Assembly: GCA_002687745.1 (NCBI GenBank) | Contig: NZBE01000003.1 | Coordinates: 66,230-130,229 of the forward strand | Source: Acidimicrobiaceae bacterium | GTDB taxonomy: Bacteria > Actinomycetota > Acidimicrobiia > Acidimicrobiales > MedAcidi-G1 | Reading direction: 5' to 3' | DNA length: 64,000 nucleotides | Part shown: positions 47,401 to 57,710 of the stretch, piece after piece | Numbering within the stretch: position 1 is the stretch's first letter | Layout of the letters: each line of letters starts with the position of its first letter | The notes under the pieces: generated by a model | Database searches by the model: none | Told to the model about the DNA's origin: nothing | The model's input: the letters and a program-made list of their open reading frames with translations, nothing else | Translations under genes and position numbers: made by a program

Positions 47401-47587
47401 CGTGACCGACCGCATCAACCTGCAACTCGGCGGAGACGAGGCGGTCCTCGACGCGGTCAGGGTCCACCGGGACTACGTCGCCGGGCAGGTACTCGCCACC
47501 GAGTTGAGTCTGGGTGAGGTGCCGGCCGATGCCGTCGACACCGAGGTCGAGGGCCTCGCTCTGCGTATCTCGCTCTCCTCCATCTGA
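44435..47587 (+). CDS. ileS: Isoleucyl-tRNA synthetase (type 2-like)
   Basis: 1050 aa; [53 protein letters not shown]. Confidence 0.97.
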   Translation: [1050 protein letters not shown]

Positions 47588-47611
47588 CGGGCCTGAACCC
47601 GACACAAGAGA

Positions 47612-47628
47612 TCGCGCGCTGAGCGCGA
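47612..47628 (+). terminator. Hairpin downstream of ileS
   Basis: TCGCGC-GCTGA-GCGCGA perfect 6-bp stem; no U tract. Confidence 0.35.
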
Positions 47629-47706
47629 CAGACGATGATCCTGACGCCGTGGTGACCACCCACCGCGCGGTGCTGCAGAAATCCTCCCGGTCAACGGAGG
47701 AATCAC

Positions 47707-47736
47707 TTGACATCGGTGTAATTACATGCGTGCAAT
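47707..47736 (+). promoter_or_regulatory. Candidate nrdAB promoter with internal palindrome
   Basis: TTGACA - 18 bp - TGCAAT; spacer contains TGTAATTACA (47717-47726). Confidence 0.45.
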
Positions 47737-47860
47737 TCGTTGTCCGGACGACGCGGTGTTCCCTCTCCCCTCCAGCGGCGGTGGACCCTCCGACCCCGGG
47801 GGCGACGGACACATCACGACAGGACCGGGACATCCGGCAGAGGCACAAGGGGACACACAG

Positions 47861-50278
47861 ATGGCGTTGACCGAGGACCGCCTCGACAGCATCAACACAG
47901 AGAGCCCGGCCGGCGGCTCCAACATGCGGGTACGCAAGCGCAACGGCGACCTCGAACCGGTCGACGTCAACAAGATCGTGCGCGCCGTCGAGCGCTGTTC
48001 CGAGGGCCTGCCGGGCGTCGACCCCATGCGCATCGCCACCCGCACCATCTCGGGCCTGTGCGACGGTGCCACCACCGAGGAACTCGACGAGCTCTCCATC
48101 CGCACCGCGGCTGCATTCATCGTCGAGGAACCCAACTACTCACGCCTCGCCGCCCGCCTGCTGGCGACGGTCATCGACAAGGAGGTCCGCAACCAGGACA
48201 TCCACTCCTTTTCACAGTCGATCGCCACCGGACACGAAGAGGGCCTCATCGGTGACGAGGTCGCCGGCTTCGTGTCCGACAACGCCCGCAAGCTGAACGA
48301 CACCATCCAGAGCGAAAGCGACAACCTGTTCGAGTTCTTCGGACTGAGAACCGTCTACGACCGCTACCTTCTCCGCCACCCCGAAAGCCGCAAGGTCATC
48401 GAAACACCACAGTACTTCTTCCTCCGGGTCGCCTGTGGGCTGTCCACCTGCCCCGATGAGGCCATCCGCTTCTACAGGCTCATGTCCTCGCTGCAGTACC
48501 TGCCATCCAGCCCCACCCTGTTCAACTCGGGCACGACCCACCCCCAGATGTCCAGCTGCTACCTGCTCGACTCCCCCGAGGACAGCCTCGAGGGCATCTA
48601 CCGGCGTTACACCGACATCGCCCAACTCTCCAAATTCGCCGGCGGAATAGGCGTCGCATGGCACCGGGTCAGGAGCAAGGGCTCTCTGATCCGCGGCACC
48701 AACGGCCTGTCCAACGGAATCATCCCCTGGCTCAAGACACTCGACAGCTCGGTTGCGGCCGTCAACCAGGGAGGCCGCCGCAAGGGAGCGGCCTGCGTAT
48801 ACCTCGAGTCATGGCACTCCGACATCGAGGACTTCCTGGACCTCAAGGAGAGCACCGGCGACCATCAGAGGCGAACCCACAACCTGAACCTCGCAAACTG
48901 GATTCCCGACCTGTTCATGGAGCGCCTCGAAAAGGACTGGGTCTGGTCGCTCTTTGATCCCAAGGCGGTTCCCCACCTCACAGACCTCTACGGCGACGAG
49001 TTCCGGTCCGCCTACCTGAAGGCCGAAGAGGAGGGCCTCTACGTGCGCCAGGTGCCGGCCAGGGACCTCTACAGCAAGATGATGCGCACCCTGGCCCAGA
49101 CCGGGAACGGCTGGATGACCTTCAAGGACGCCTCCAACGCCAAGTGCAACCAGACCGGCTCTCCCGACCGTGTCGTGCACCTCTCGAACCTCTGCACGGA
49201 GATACTCGAGGTAACCGACCAGGAGGAGACCGCTGTGTGCAACCTGGGGTCGGTGAACCTGGGATCTCTCGTGCACGACGGCTCGTTCGACTTCGACCGC
49301 CTCGGCGAGGTCGTCCGCACCGCTGTTCCGTTCCTCGACCGGGTGATCGACATCAACTTCTATCCGACCCCCGAGGCGGCAACCTCGAACTCGGCATGGC
49401 GCCCGGTCGGAATGGGCCTCATGGGCCTCCAGGACGTCTTCTTCAAGTTGGGCCTGCCGTTCGACCACCCCGATGCCCGCACCCTCTCGGCACGGATCTC
49501 AGAGGAGATCTACTTCAACGCCCTCCTGGCATCGACCGAACTGGCCGAGGCCTCGGGCCCCCACCCCAACTTCAACGTCACCCGTGCAGCCGCCGGTGAC
49601 CTGCAGTTCGACCTGTGGGGAGTCGAACCGACCGATCCTGCCCGTTGGGCGACCCTCAGGGAGCGCATCGCCGAGCACGGACTGCGCAACTCGCTGATGA
49701 TCGCTGTCGCCCCCACGGCCACCATCGCCTCAATCGCCGGTTGCTACGAGTGCATCGAGCCCCAGGTGTCGAACATCTTCAAACGCGAAACCCTCTCCGG
49801 CGAGTTCATCCAGATCAACCGCTACCTCGTCCGCGACCTCCAGGAACGTGGCCTGTGGAATGAACAGACGACGAACGCCGTCAAGCGGGCCGAGGGCTCA
49901 GTCCAGGACGTGGCCGAAGTGCCCGAAGACCTGAAGGAGATCTACCGCACCGCATGGGAGATCCCGATGCGGTCGCTCATCGACATGGCCGCCGACCGGG
50001 GCGCTTACATCGACCAGAGCCAGTCCCTGAACCTGTTCATGGAGTCACCCACGATCGGCAAGCTCAGCTCCATGTACCTGCATGCATGGAAGTCAGGTCT
50101 CAAGACCACCTACTACCTGAGGTCGCGACCTGCCACGCGTATCAACAAGACCACCACCGACGATGGTCCGGCGACAGGCGAACCGGCCACTGCCGCCGAC
50201 AGCTCTCCGTCGTTCAGCGATGCCGAGGCGGTGGCATGCTCCCTTGAGAACCCCGAGACCTGTGAGGCGTGCGACTGA
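47861..50278 (+). CDS. nrdA: Ribonucleoside-diphosphate reductase alpha subunit (class I)
   Basis: N-terminal ATP cone RKRNGDLEPVDVNKIVRAV; SSCYLLD; NLCTEILE; APTATIASIAGCYECIEPQ; C-terminal CEACD. Start chosen at ATG 47861. Confidence 0.95.
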   Translation: MALTEDRLDSINTESPAGGSNMRVRKRNGDLEPVDVNKIVRAVERCSEGLPGVDPMRIATRTISGLCDGATTEELDELSIRTAAAFIVEEPNYSRLAARLLATVIDKEVRNQDIHSFSQSIATGHEEGLIGDEVAGFVSDNARKLNDTIQSESDNLFEFFGLRTVYDRYLLRHPESRKVIETPQYFFLRVACGLSTCPDEAIRFYRLMSSLQYLPSSPTLFNSGTTHPQMSSCYLLDSPEDSLEGIYRRYTDIAQLSKFAGGIGVAWHRVRSKGSLIRGTNGLSNGIIPWLKTLDSSVAAVNQGGRRKGAACVYLESWHSDIEDFLDLKESTGDHQRRTHNLNLANWIPDLFMERLEKDWVWSLFDPKAVPHLTDLYGDEFRSAYLKAEEEGLYVRQVPARDLYSKMMRTLAQTGNGWMTFKDASNAKCNQTGSPDRVVHLSNLCTEILEVTDQEETAVCNLGSVNLGSLVHDGSFDFDRLGEVVRTAVPFLDRVIDINFYPTPEAATSNSAWRPVGMGLMGLQDVFFKLGLPFDHPDARTLSARISEEIYFNALLASTELAEASGPHPNFNVTRAAAGDLQFDLWGVEPTDPARWATLRERIAEHGLRNSLMIAVAPTATIASIAGCYECIEPQVSNIFKRETLSGEFIQINRYLVRDLQERGLWNEQTTNAVKRAEGSVQDVAEVPEDLKEIYRTAWEIPMRSLIDMAADRGAYIDQSQSLNLFMESPTIGKLSSMYLHAWKSGLKTTYYLRSRPATRINKTTTDDGPATGEPATAADSSPSFSDAEAVACSLENPETCEACD

Positions 50279-51366
50279 TGGCCCTGGCTGAGACCAACAT
50301 AGAACCGTTTGATGCGGAGGCATCCACCCGGCACCCTCAGGGCGAGGTCCCTTCAGCCGAACGCGGCAACCTGCTGGACCCGGGCTTTGACCTCACGTTG
50401 CGACCAATGCGCTACCCGGTCTTCTACGAGATGTACCGCGACGCAATCAAGAACACCTGGACCGTCGACGAGATCGACTTCTCCGACGACCTCGTCGACC
50501 TCGACCGCAAGCTGCTCCCGCCAGAAAAGCACCTCGTCGGCCGGCTGGTGGCGTTCTTCGCAACCGGCGACTCGATCGTGTCCAACAACCTGGTTCTCAA
50601 CCTCTACCAGCACATCAACGCCCCCGAGGCGCGGATGTACCTGTCGCGCCAACTCTACGAAGAGGCCCTGCACGTCCAGTTCTACCTGACGCTTCTCGAC
50701 AACTACATCCCCGACCTGGACGAGCGGGAAGCCGCCTTTGCCGCCATCCACAACATCCCCTCGGTCCGCAAGAAGGGTGAGTTCTGCTTCAAGTGGATGG
50801 ACTCGGTCCATGACCTGGACAGGTTGGACACCGACGAGCAGCGCAAGACGTTCCTCTTGAACCTGATCTGCTTTGCCGCCTGCATCGAGGGGCTGTTCTT
50901 CTTCGCCGCCTTCGCCTACGTCTACTTCCTGCGCTCCAAGGGCTACCTGAACGGCCTGGCATCGGGCACCAACTGGGTGTTCCGCGACGAAAGCTGCCAC
51001 ATGAACTTCGCCTTCGAGGTGGTCAACACGGTCCGCGAGGAACAACCCCACCTGTTCGACGACGACCTGCGGTCACGCATCCAGACCATGATGGACGAGG
51101 CGATCGACTGCGAGTACCAGTTCGCCGAGGATCTCCTTGGCCAGGGCGTACCGGGTATGTCCACCGCCGACACCCGCACCTATCTGGAGTTCGTGGCCGA
51201 CCAGCGTCTCGCCCAGCTCGGCCTGCCCAAGACCTACGGCTCCAGGAACCCGTTCAGCTTCATGGAACTCCAGGATGTGCAGGAGTTGACAAACTTCTTC
51301 GAGCGTACGGTTGCCGCCTACCAGGTGGGAGTCGAGGGCGACGTGGCGTTCGACGAGGACTTCTAG
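50278..51366 (+). CDS. nrdB: Ribonucleoside-diphosphate reductase beta subunit (class I)
   Basis: QLYEEALHVQFYLTLLDNYI (E..H...Y), SKGYLNGLASGTNWVFRDESCHMNFAF; ATG overlaps nrdA TGA. Confidence 0.95.
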   Translation: MALAETNIEPFDAEASTRHPQGEVPSAERGNLLDPGFDLTLRPMRYPVFYEMYRDAIKNTWTVDEIDFSDDLVDLDRKLLPPEKHLVGRLVAFFATGDSIVSNNLVLNLYQHINAPEARMYLSRQLYEEALHVQFYLTLLDNYIPDLDEREAAFAAIHNIPSVRKKGEFCFKWMDSVHDLDRLDTDEQRKTFLLNLICFAACIEGLFFFAAFAYVYFLRSKGYLNGLASGTNWVFRDESCHMNFAFEVVNTVREEQPHLFDDDLRSRIQTMMDEAIDCEYQFAEDLLGQGVPGMSTADTRTYLEFVADQRLAQLGLPKTYGSRNPFSFMELQDVQELTNFFERTVAAYQVGVEGDVAFDEDF

Positions 51367-52952
51367 GCGTCGTCTCCCTCCGGGGTCTCATCAGGGGCTC
51401 CGCCTGAAACTCGTCGGCGCAGGGCAAGGATGCGTCCAACGGCGACGGCACCTGCAGCCAGCGCCATCCCGGCCCCCACATGCGTCCACCGGGAACCGTC
51501 CGAGGAGCCACCCTGGCCGGCCCCGGCCAACGTCGCTGGAGGTGCCGGAAGAGTAGAAGTGGGGAAGGTAGTTGTGGACGGGACTCCGACAGCTGCATCG
51601 ACACCGGTTGTCGGGGCGGGCACAGACAGGGAAGTGGTCGCCGGCAGTGCCGGACTGGAGGTGGGGCTCGAAGCCGGTTCAGCAGGAGCACCCGGAACAG
51701 GTGCAGGCCCCCGGAACGGACCTGTCACCTCGTATGTGACACCGACCATCAGACCCTCGGGTTCATCGCCCCAGTCAACATCGGGAATGATGTCACGTGT
51801 CAGACGGTTGCCGGGGCCCCGCAGGGAGCTGAAGTAGAGGCGCTCACCCGTCGGATCAAAGCACGGGCCGGAAACCTCGGAGAGCAGATGGGTCGGGTCG
51901 GCGAACCTGGCGAACGGCGCCACATCGCCATTGACGCCGATGAGTACCAGTTCCATGTCGCCCCGGTCCTCAGCCACGTACAGGTCACCCGAGACAGGCG
52001 CCACGGTGAGGTCGGCTATGCCGACCAGGGGTTGACGGTTGCCCACGCCGTCCCAGACCAGCTCGTAGCGCCGCTCTACGAGGTCAACGGCGTGGACCCG
52101 GTTGTCGAGGCCGGGGGTAAACCAGAGCCAGCCGTCCTGACACCAGACACCTCCACCCACCGCCGTCACGAATGCCCCGGGAACCTGGTGGCGTGCGGCC
52201 ACCCCCCGACCGGAGGGATCTGCAACCAGCCCCCAGCCGACGGTGCCGTCGGAATCGAGGACCATCGCCTCCAGACGACCAGTGGAGAGATCGCCGAACC
52301 TGTCCGGAGTGAACCTGTAGAGTAGGCCGTCACGCTCGGCCTCAGTCAGGTAGACGAGACCGTCGGCGGGGTTCACCGCGGCAGACCCGTGGCGGCGGTG
52401 CCCCAACGCCGCGCGGGCTACCGCAGGCTCAGAACCGGACGGATCACACTCCCAGACGATTCCGTCACCTTCGAAATCCTGTTCACACGACAGCCATGTT
52501 CCCCATGAGGTCGGACCACCGTCCCTGTTTGAATGGCTACCGGCGAGAATCCGGTAGGCGTCAAGCACCCCACCGTGGGGGTCGAAGTGAATTGCCGAGG
52601 CACCGCCCAGGGGCTTCCACGGGGTCAGGTAGTCGTAGACGGCGCTGTTGCAGGCGTAGAACCAGCCACCATCGCCATCCGCGAATGTGCCGGCACCACC
52701 CGGGAAGAGGGGCCACACATAGCCACTCGAACCAACCGGGTCGCCGCTCACAGCCACGACCCGCGACGAGAAACCCTCAGGCAGGATCAGACCGTTGCGG
52801 TCCGGCGACCTCCCCGCGATGGACCCATAGGGGCCTGTGCCCGGCTCAGCAGCCCCGGCAGCCACCCCGCGCGCCAGCAGACCAGCCCCGGCAGCGACAG
52901 CCAGGCCGCCCTGCAGAAAGGTCCGCCGGTCAAGTCGACCACCCGGGACCAT
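51363..52952 (-). CDS. PhoX/DUF839-like protein with Tat-like signal, Pro/Ser/Thr-rich linker and C-terminal TM anchor
   Basis: DRRTFLQGGLAVAAGAGLLARG; SWGTWLSCEQDFEGDG; VYLTEAERDGLLYRFTP; C-terminal hydrophobic segment then RRR. Confidence 0.8.
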   Translation of the reverse strand: MVPGGRLDRRTFLQGGLAVAAGAGLLARGVAAGAAEPGTGPYGSIAGRSPDRNGLILPEGFSSRVVAVSGDPVGSSGYVWPLFPGGAGTFADGDGGWFYACNSAVYDYLTPWKPLGGASAIHFDPHGGVLDAYRILAGSHSNRDGGPTSWGTWLSCEQDFEGDGIVWECDPSGSEPAVARAALGHRRHGSAAVNPADGLVYLTEAERDGLLYRFTPDRFGDLSTGRLEAMVLDSDGTVGWGLVADPSGRGVAARHQVPGAFVTAVGGGVWCQDGWLWFTPGLDNRVHAVDLVERRYELVWDGVGNRQPLVGIADLTVAPVSGDLYVAEDRGDMELVLIGVNGDVAPFARFADPTHLLSEVSGPCFDPTGERLYFSSLRGPGNRLTRDIIPDVDWGDEPEGLMVGVTYEVTGPFRGPAPVPGAPAEPASSPTSSPALPATTSLSVPAPTTGVDAAVGVPSTTTFPTSTLPAPPATLAGAGQGGSSDGSRWTHVGAGMALAAGAVAVGRILALRRRVSGGAPDETPEGDDA

Positions 52953-52962
52953 GCGACCCTCA

Positions 52963-53967
52963 CTATGTGGCCGGAGAGGGGCCACCAATGGCATCGAGCA
53001 GCCTGTCTGCGGCCACCGAAGGAGTGACCTCAGCGTCCAGGACGCTGCGCTCCAGCTCAGGCAGGATTGCGAGTACCGCCGGGTTCTCCCTCACCGCCGC
53101 CAGAAGGCGATCCTCGAGCATCGACCACATCCAGGCCAGCCGCTGGTCACGCCGGTTCTGGTCCCACTCTCCCGTAGTCACGAGGGCCTCGCGGTGGGCT
53201 TCCACCTGCTGCCAGATCTCGGCAAGACCCTCACCTGTCCGGGCGCTGCAGGTGACCACCGGAGGGGTCCACGAAGGGGTGGCCGAATGGGTGAGCCTCA
53301 TGGCTGCCGAGTAGTCACGCGCCGCTGCACGGGCATCCGCAGAGTTCTCGCCATCGTCCTTGTTGACAGCGATCATGTCGGCCAACTCCAGCACACCCTT
53401 CTTGATGCCCTGAAGTTCATCACCGGCTCCGGGAAGCATCAGGAGGAGGAAGAAGTCGACCATTGCGGCCACTGCGGTCTCGGACTGGCCGACGCCCACG
53501 GTCTCAACGAGCACCACGTCGTAGCCGGCAGCCTCGAGCAGGACGATGGTCTCGTTCGTGGAACGGGTGACGCCACCGAGGGTCCCCGAACTGGGCGATG
53601 GCCTGACGAAGGCGTTGAGGTCGTTGGAGAGGCCCTGCATGCGGGTCTTGTCGCCGAGGATGCTCCCGCCGGTGACGCTGCTCGTGGGATCAACTGCCAG
53701 CACCGCCACCCGGTGGCCGGAGGCGGTCAGGTGGCTTCCGAGGGCCTCGACGAACGTGCTCTTGCCGACACCCGGGACACCGGTTATGCCGACCCTGTGG
53801 GCGGCTCCGTCAGGTTGACCCAGCCCTGACATGAGGGCACGAGCATCAGCCCTGTGGTCTGGCCGACTGGACTCGAGAAGCGTGATCGCCCTGCCGATTG
53901 CGGCACGGTCACCGGCGAGGACGCCGTCCCTGAGGTCGGCAACGGTGTCCTCCATGGCGTCGCTCAC
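52963..53967 (-). CDS. meaB: Methylmalonyl-CoA mutase-associated GTPase MeaB/ArgK family
   Basis: [55 protein letters not shown]. Confidence 0.95.
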   Translation of the reverse strand: MSDAMEDTVADLRDGVLAGDRAAIGRAITLLESSRPDHRADARALMSGLGQPDGAAHRVGITGVPGVGKSTFVEALGSHLTASGHRVAVLAVDPTSSVTGGSILGDKTRMQGLSNDLNAFVRPSPSSGTLGGVTRSTNETIVLLEAAGYDVVLVETVGVGQSETAVAAMVDFFLLLMLPGAGDELQGIKKGVLELADMIAVNKDDGENSADARAAARDYSAAMRLTHSATPSWTPPVVTCSARTGEGLAEIWQQVEAHREALVTTGEWDQNRRDQRLAWMWSMLEDRLLAAVRENPAVLAILPELERSVLDAEVTPSVAADRLLDAIGGPSPAT

Positions 53968-56135
53968 CCGAGCAGCCCGAGCAGGTCCCTGGCCGCCTCT
54001 GCGATGACGGTGCCGGGCGGGAAGATGGCTGCAGCTCCGGAGGCCGTCAGGGCATCACGGTCATGGTCCGGGATGACGCCACCCACCACGACCACGATGT
54101 CCTCACGGCCGAGTTCATCGAGCGCACTGCGCAGTTCGGGGACCAGGGTCAGGTGTCCGGCAGCCAACGAACTCACCCCCACGACATGGACGTCGTTCTC
54201 GACGGCCTGCATCGCCGCCTCTGCCGGAGTGGAGAAGAGTGGCCCGATGTCAACATCGAAGCCCAGGTCCGCGAACGCCGTGGCGATCACCTTCTGGCCA
54301 CGGTCGTGGCCGTCCTGGCCAACCTTTGCCACAAGAATCCGGGGCCTCCTCCCGTGGTCGACCTCGAAGGCAGCCACGAGCGAGCGAGCGCCAGCCACCT
54401 GGTCGCTCTCGCCCACCTCGCTGCTGAAGACTCCAGAAATGATCTTCACCTCGGCTACATGACGCCCGAAGACCTTCTCCATGGCGTAGCTGATCTCGCC
54501 GACGGTAGCCCGGGCGCGGGCAGCATCGATGGCTACGGCGAACAGGTTCCCGTCGCCGGTGTCAGCACAGACCGTGAGGGCGTCGAGGGCACGAGCACAC
54601 GCGCTCTCGTCCCGCTCGGCCCGAAGCCGCTCAAGCCTCGCCACCTGGTCGGCGCGGACCTGGGCGTTGTCGACACGCAACACCTCCAGTGGCGGCTCTG
54701 AGTCGGGACGGTACATGTTGACTCCGACGACCACCTGGCGACCGGAGTCGATGCGCCCCTGCGTACGGGCTGCGGCCTCCTCGATGCGCAGCTTCGGGAT
54801 CCCGGCTTCTATGGCCCTGCGCATTCCGCCCGTCTCCTCGACCTCGGCGATGTGCTGTCGTGCCCGGTCGGCCAGGTCGGCAGTAAGGCGCTCGACGTGG
54901 AAGCTGCCCCCCCAGGGGTCCACGACGCGACGGGTTCCGCTCTCGTGCTGCAGGAACAGCTGGGTGTTGCGGGCTATGCGCGCCGACGCGTCGGTCGGCA
55001 GGGCCAGGGCCTCGTCGAGGGCGTTGGTGTGTAGTGACTGGGTGCCGCCCTGGGTGGCCGCCATGGCCTCCAGGCAGGTGCGGACCACGTTGTTGTTGAC
55101 ATCGCTCGCCGTAAGGCTCCAGCCGGAGGTCTGGCAGTGGGTGCGCAGCGCCATCGAGCGGGGGTCCGAGGGTGAGAACTGCTCCATGAGTTCCGACCAG
55201 AGCAGGCGGCCTGCACGAAGCTTTGCCACCTCCATGAAGAAGTCCATGCCTATTCCCCAGAAGAAGCTGAGCCTCGGGGCGAAGCCATCCACCTCGAGAC
55301 CGGCGTCGACAGCTGCACGCACGTACTCGATTCCGTTGGCCAGCGTGTAGGCCAGCTCGAGGTCGGCGGTGGCTCCTGCCTCCTGCATGTGGTAGCCGGA
55401 GATGGAGATGCCGTTGAAGCGGGGCATTTCGACGCTGGTGTGGGCAAGGATGTCGGAGACGATCCGCATGGACGGGCCGGGGGGGTAGATGTAGGTGTTC
55501 CGGACCATGAACTCCTTGAGGATGTCGTTCTGGATGGTCCCGGAGAGGAGCCGCTGCGGAACCCCCTGCTCCTCGGCCGCCACCACGAACAGGGCCAGTA
55601 CCGGCAGCACCGCCCCGTTCATGGTCATCGACACGCTCATCTCGTCGAGTGGTATGCCGTCGAAGAGGGTGCGCATGTCGAGGATCGAGTCAATGGCGAC
55701 GCCCGCCATGCCGACGTCGCCACCCACGCGTGGATGATCGCTGTCGTAGCCGCGGTGGGTGGGTAGGTCAAACGCCACCGACAGACCCTTCTGTCCCGCA
55801 GCCAGGTTGCGCCTGTAGAAGGCGTTGCTCTCCTCGGCGGTCGAGAACCCGGCGTACTGCCGGACGGTCCATGGACGGCTGGCGTACATGGTCGGGTACG
55901 GGCCCCGGACGAAGGGGGGAAGCCCGGGCCAGGTGTGCGGGAACTCCAGGCCGTCCACGTCGGCCTCAGTGGCGAGGGGCGCCACCGGGATCCCCTCGGG
56001 AGTCTCCCAGGTGAGGTCGTCGGAGCTGTGGCCGGTCTCCCGGTCGAGCCGCTCCTCCCACGCTCCGCGCCGGTCCCCGGGGTCGGCTGCCGCCGTGTCG
56101 ACCAGTTCCACCCTGGAGAAGTCGGGGATGGTCAC
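53964..56135 (-). CDS. mutB: Methylmalonyl-CoA mutase large subunit
   Basis: [51 protein letters not shown]12-binding [16 protein letters not shown]. Confidence 0.97.
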   Translation of the reverse strand: MTIPDFSRVELVDTAAADPGDRRGAWEERLDRETGHSSDDLTWETPEGIPVAPLATEADVDGLEFPHTWPGLPPFVRGPYPTMYASRPWTVRQYAGFSTAEESNAFYRRNLAAGQKGLSVAFDLPTHRGYDSDHPRVGGDVGMAGVAIDSILDMRTLFDGIPLDEMSVSMTMNGAVLPVLALFVVAAEEQGVPQRLLSGTIQNDILKEFMVRNTYIYPPGPSMRIVSDILAHTSVEMPRFNGISISGYHMQEAGATADLELAYTLANGIEYVRAAVDAGLEVDGFAPRLSFFWGIGMDFFMEVAKLRAGRLLWSELMEQFSPSDPRSMALRTHCQTSGWSLTASDVNNNVVRTCLEAMAATQGGTQSLHTNALDEALALPTDASARIARNTQLFLQHESGTRRVVDPWGGSFHVERLTADLADRARQHIAEVEETGGMRRAIEAGIPKLRIEEAAARTQGRIDSGRQVVVGVNMYRPDSEPPLEVLRVDNAQVRADQVARLERLRAERDESACARALDALTVCADTGDGNLFAVAIDAARARATVGEISYAMEKVFGRHVAEVKIISGVFSSEVGESDQVAGARSLVAAFEVDHGRRPRILVAKVGQDGHDRGQKVIATAFADLGFDVDIGPLFSTPAEAAMQAVENDVHVVGVSSLAAGHLTLVPELRSALDELGREDIVVVVGGVIPDHDRDALTASGAAAIFPPGTVIAEAARDLLGLLG

Positions 56136-57595
56136 AGCGCCGCCCTACCGTCCGCGGCTGTGAGGGCTTCTGTGTCCCCCGGTCGGCGCAACGGAAACGG
56201 TCCGTCCGGTGCCGGCGGAAGGTCCGGGCGGACCAGAGGCTCCTCATCCGGGTCCTGGAAGCGGGTCACACCCGTCACCACCTCCTCGCCCGATTCCAGC
56301 CGGGCCAGCCTCGCTGCCCACGCCGCGTCGGCCTCGGCGGCCAGGCGCCCACCGGCCAGGGCGACAGCCATCCCACCGTCCGCCTCGACCGAGGTGAACA
56401 GGTCCCAGGCCGCTGCCGCAAGGCGCTCGGTCAGGTCCTCCACGTACCACGACCCGCCTGCCGGGTCGAGCACCCGGGCCAGGCCGCTCTCCTCCATCAG
56501 CAGCAGCTGGGTGTTGCGGGCCAGGCGCCGCCCGAACGCGTCGGGCACCCCTGCTGCACCGTCGAATGGATGGAGGGTCACCGAGTCGGCGCCGGCCACC
56601 CCCGCGGCGAAGCCGGCAGTCGTGGCACGCAGCACGTTCACCCGGGGGTCCTGCCGGCTGAGCATCGCGGCCGATGTGACGGCCCGCTGGACCTGGGCCC
56701 TCGCGGACCCGATGGCACCACAGGCCCCTGCGATCCGGTCCCAGCAGCGGCGGGCGGCCCTGAACTTGGCGATCGTGAGGAACTGGTCGGCCGTGGCCGA
56801 GTAGGTGAACGCCATCGAGGCCAGGGCGTCCTCCAGGGCAACCCCGCCGTCGGTGACGGAACGCAGGTACTCGGTCCCTGTGGCCAGGGAGCAGGCCAGC
56901 TCCCACGGGGCTCCGAGGCCGGCGTCAGAGTACGGGGTGGAGTCGACGCAGACGCCCCTCACCCCGGGCGATCCGGCGGTGCGGACCACGAGCTCGATCA
57001 GCGACCCCCCCACCTGGGCCTGCGTTCCGTGCCGTGCTGCCACACCCAGCGGATCGGCGCCGAGGTCACCCCTCCTGAGGGCGCCGGGGACGCCGCGGTC
57101 CTCCCAGACCTCCACCAGCCAGCCGGCTACCTGGCGCCAGGCCGGACCCGGGACCAGCGCGACGCCGGCCATGTCGAGGTGCACCCCGTCCAGGACGCGC
57201 TCCAGGCACCCGCGGCCGTCGATGCCGATGGCGACCGGGGCCAGCAGGACCGATCCGGCCCCGCCCTCCAACTCCTCGATCACCGCGGCGTTGGCCGCCT
57301 CCGGGCCGTGGTCGAGCACCAGAGACCGGAGGTCCCACCCACTGACCAGGCCGGCCGACGCCGTTCCCCCGCGGGTGTGCGGGCTGCCTCCCGGCAGGCC
57401 TGTCCGGGCCGTGGGTCCGTCGGGATCGTCGGCGCGGTAGAGCGCCCTGACCCGGATCTCGTCGACGACGGAATCAAGGGAAGCCAGGGGACGCCCGCCG
57501 ATGGAGTCCTCGGCGAGGTCGGTCCAACCGGCGCGGCCCGTTCCCGACGAGGCGACTGTCCCGACGCCCAGCGCGGGCGACTCCCCATCCGACAT
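56132..57595 (-). CDS. mutA: Methylmalonyl-CoA mutase small subunit (short form)
   Basis: Homologous barrel segments ([31 protein letters not shown]); ends before any cobalamin-binding-like domain; ATG at 57595 with TACTAT 6 nt upstream. Confidence 0.88.
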   Translation of the reverse strand: MSDGESPALGVGTVASSGTGRAGWTDLAEDSIGGRPLASLDSVVDEIRVRALYRADDPDGPTARTGLPGGSPHTRGGTASAGLVSGWDLRSLVLDHGPEAANAAVIEELEGGAGSVLLAPVAIGIDGRGCLERVLDGVHLDMAGVALVPGPAWRQVAGWLVEVWEDRGVPGALRRGDLGADPLGVAARHGTQAQVGGSLIELVVRTAGSPGVRGVCVDSTPYSDAGLGAPWELACSLATGTEYLRSVTDGGVALEDALASMAFTYSATADQFLTIAKFRAARRCWDRIAGACGAIGSARAQVQRAVTSAAMLSRQDPRVNVLRATTAGFAAGVAGADSVTLHPFDGAAGVPDAFGRRLARNTQLLLMEESGLARVLDPAGGSWYVEDLTERLAAAAWDLFTSVEADGGMAVALAGGRLAAEADAAWAARLARLESGEEVVTGVTRFQDPDEEPLVRPDLPPAPDGPFPLRRPGDTEALTAADGRAAL

Positions 57596-57710
57596 GCGCA
57601 GATAGTAGGTGAGCACCGGTGGGCCGGCGATGCTGGCCCTGGTAGGAGCGGTCCTGGTGGCCCGGTTCCCGGACTCCCGGTGACCGCCCGGGTGCTGCCA
57701 TGATGCGCCC

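Noticed and set aside
47588-47860. Possible cobalamin riboswitch or NrdR box pair upstream of nrdAB
   Set aside because: I could not recognise a B12 box or two NrdR-like 16-mers; only a single 10-bp palindrome is visible.
56570-57703. 377-aa plus-strand ORF opposite mutA
   Set aside because: Antisense shadow, no motif.
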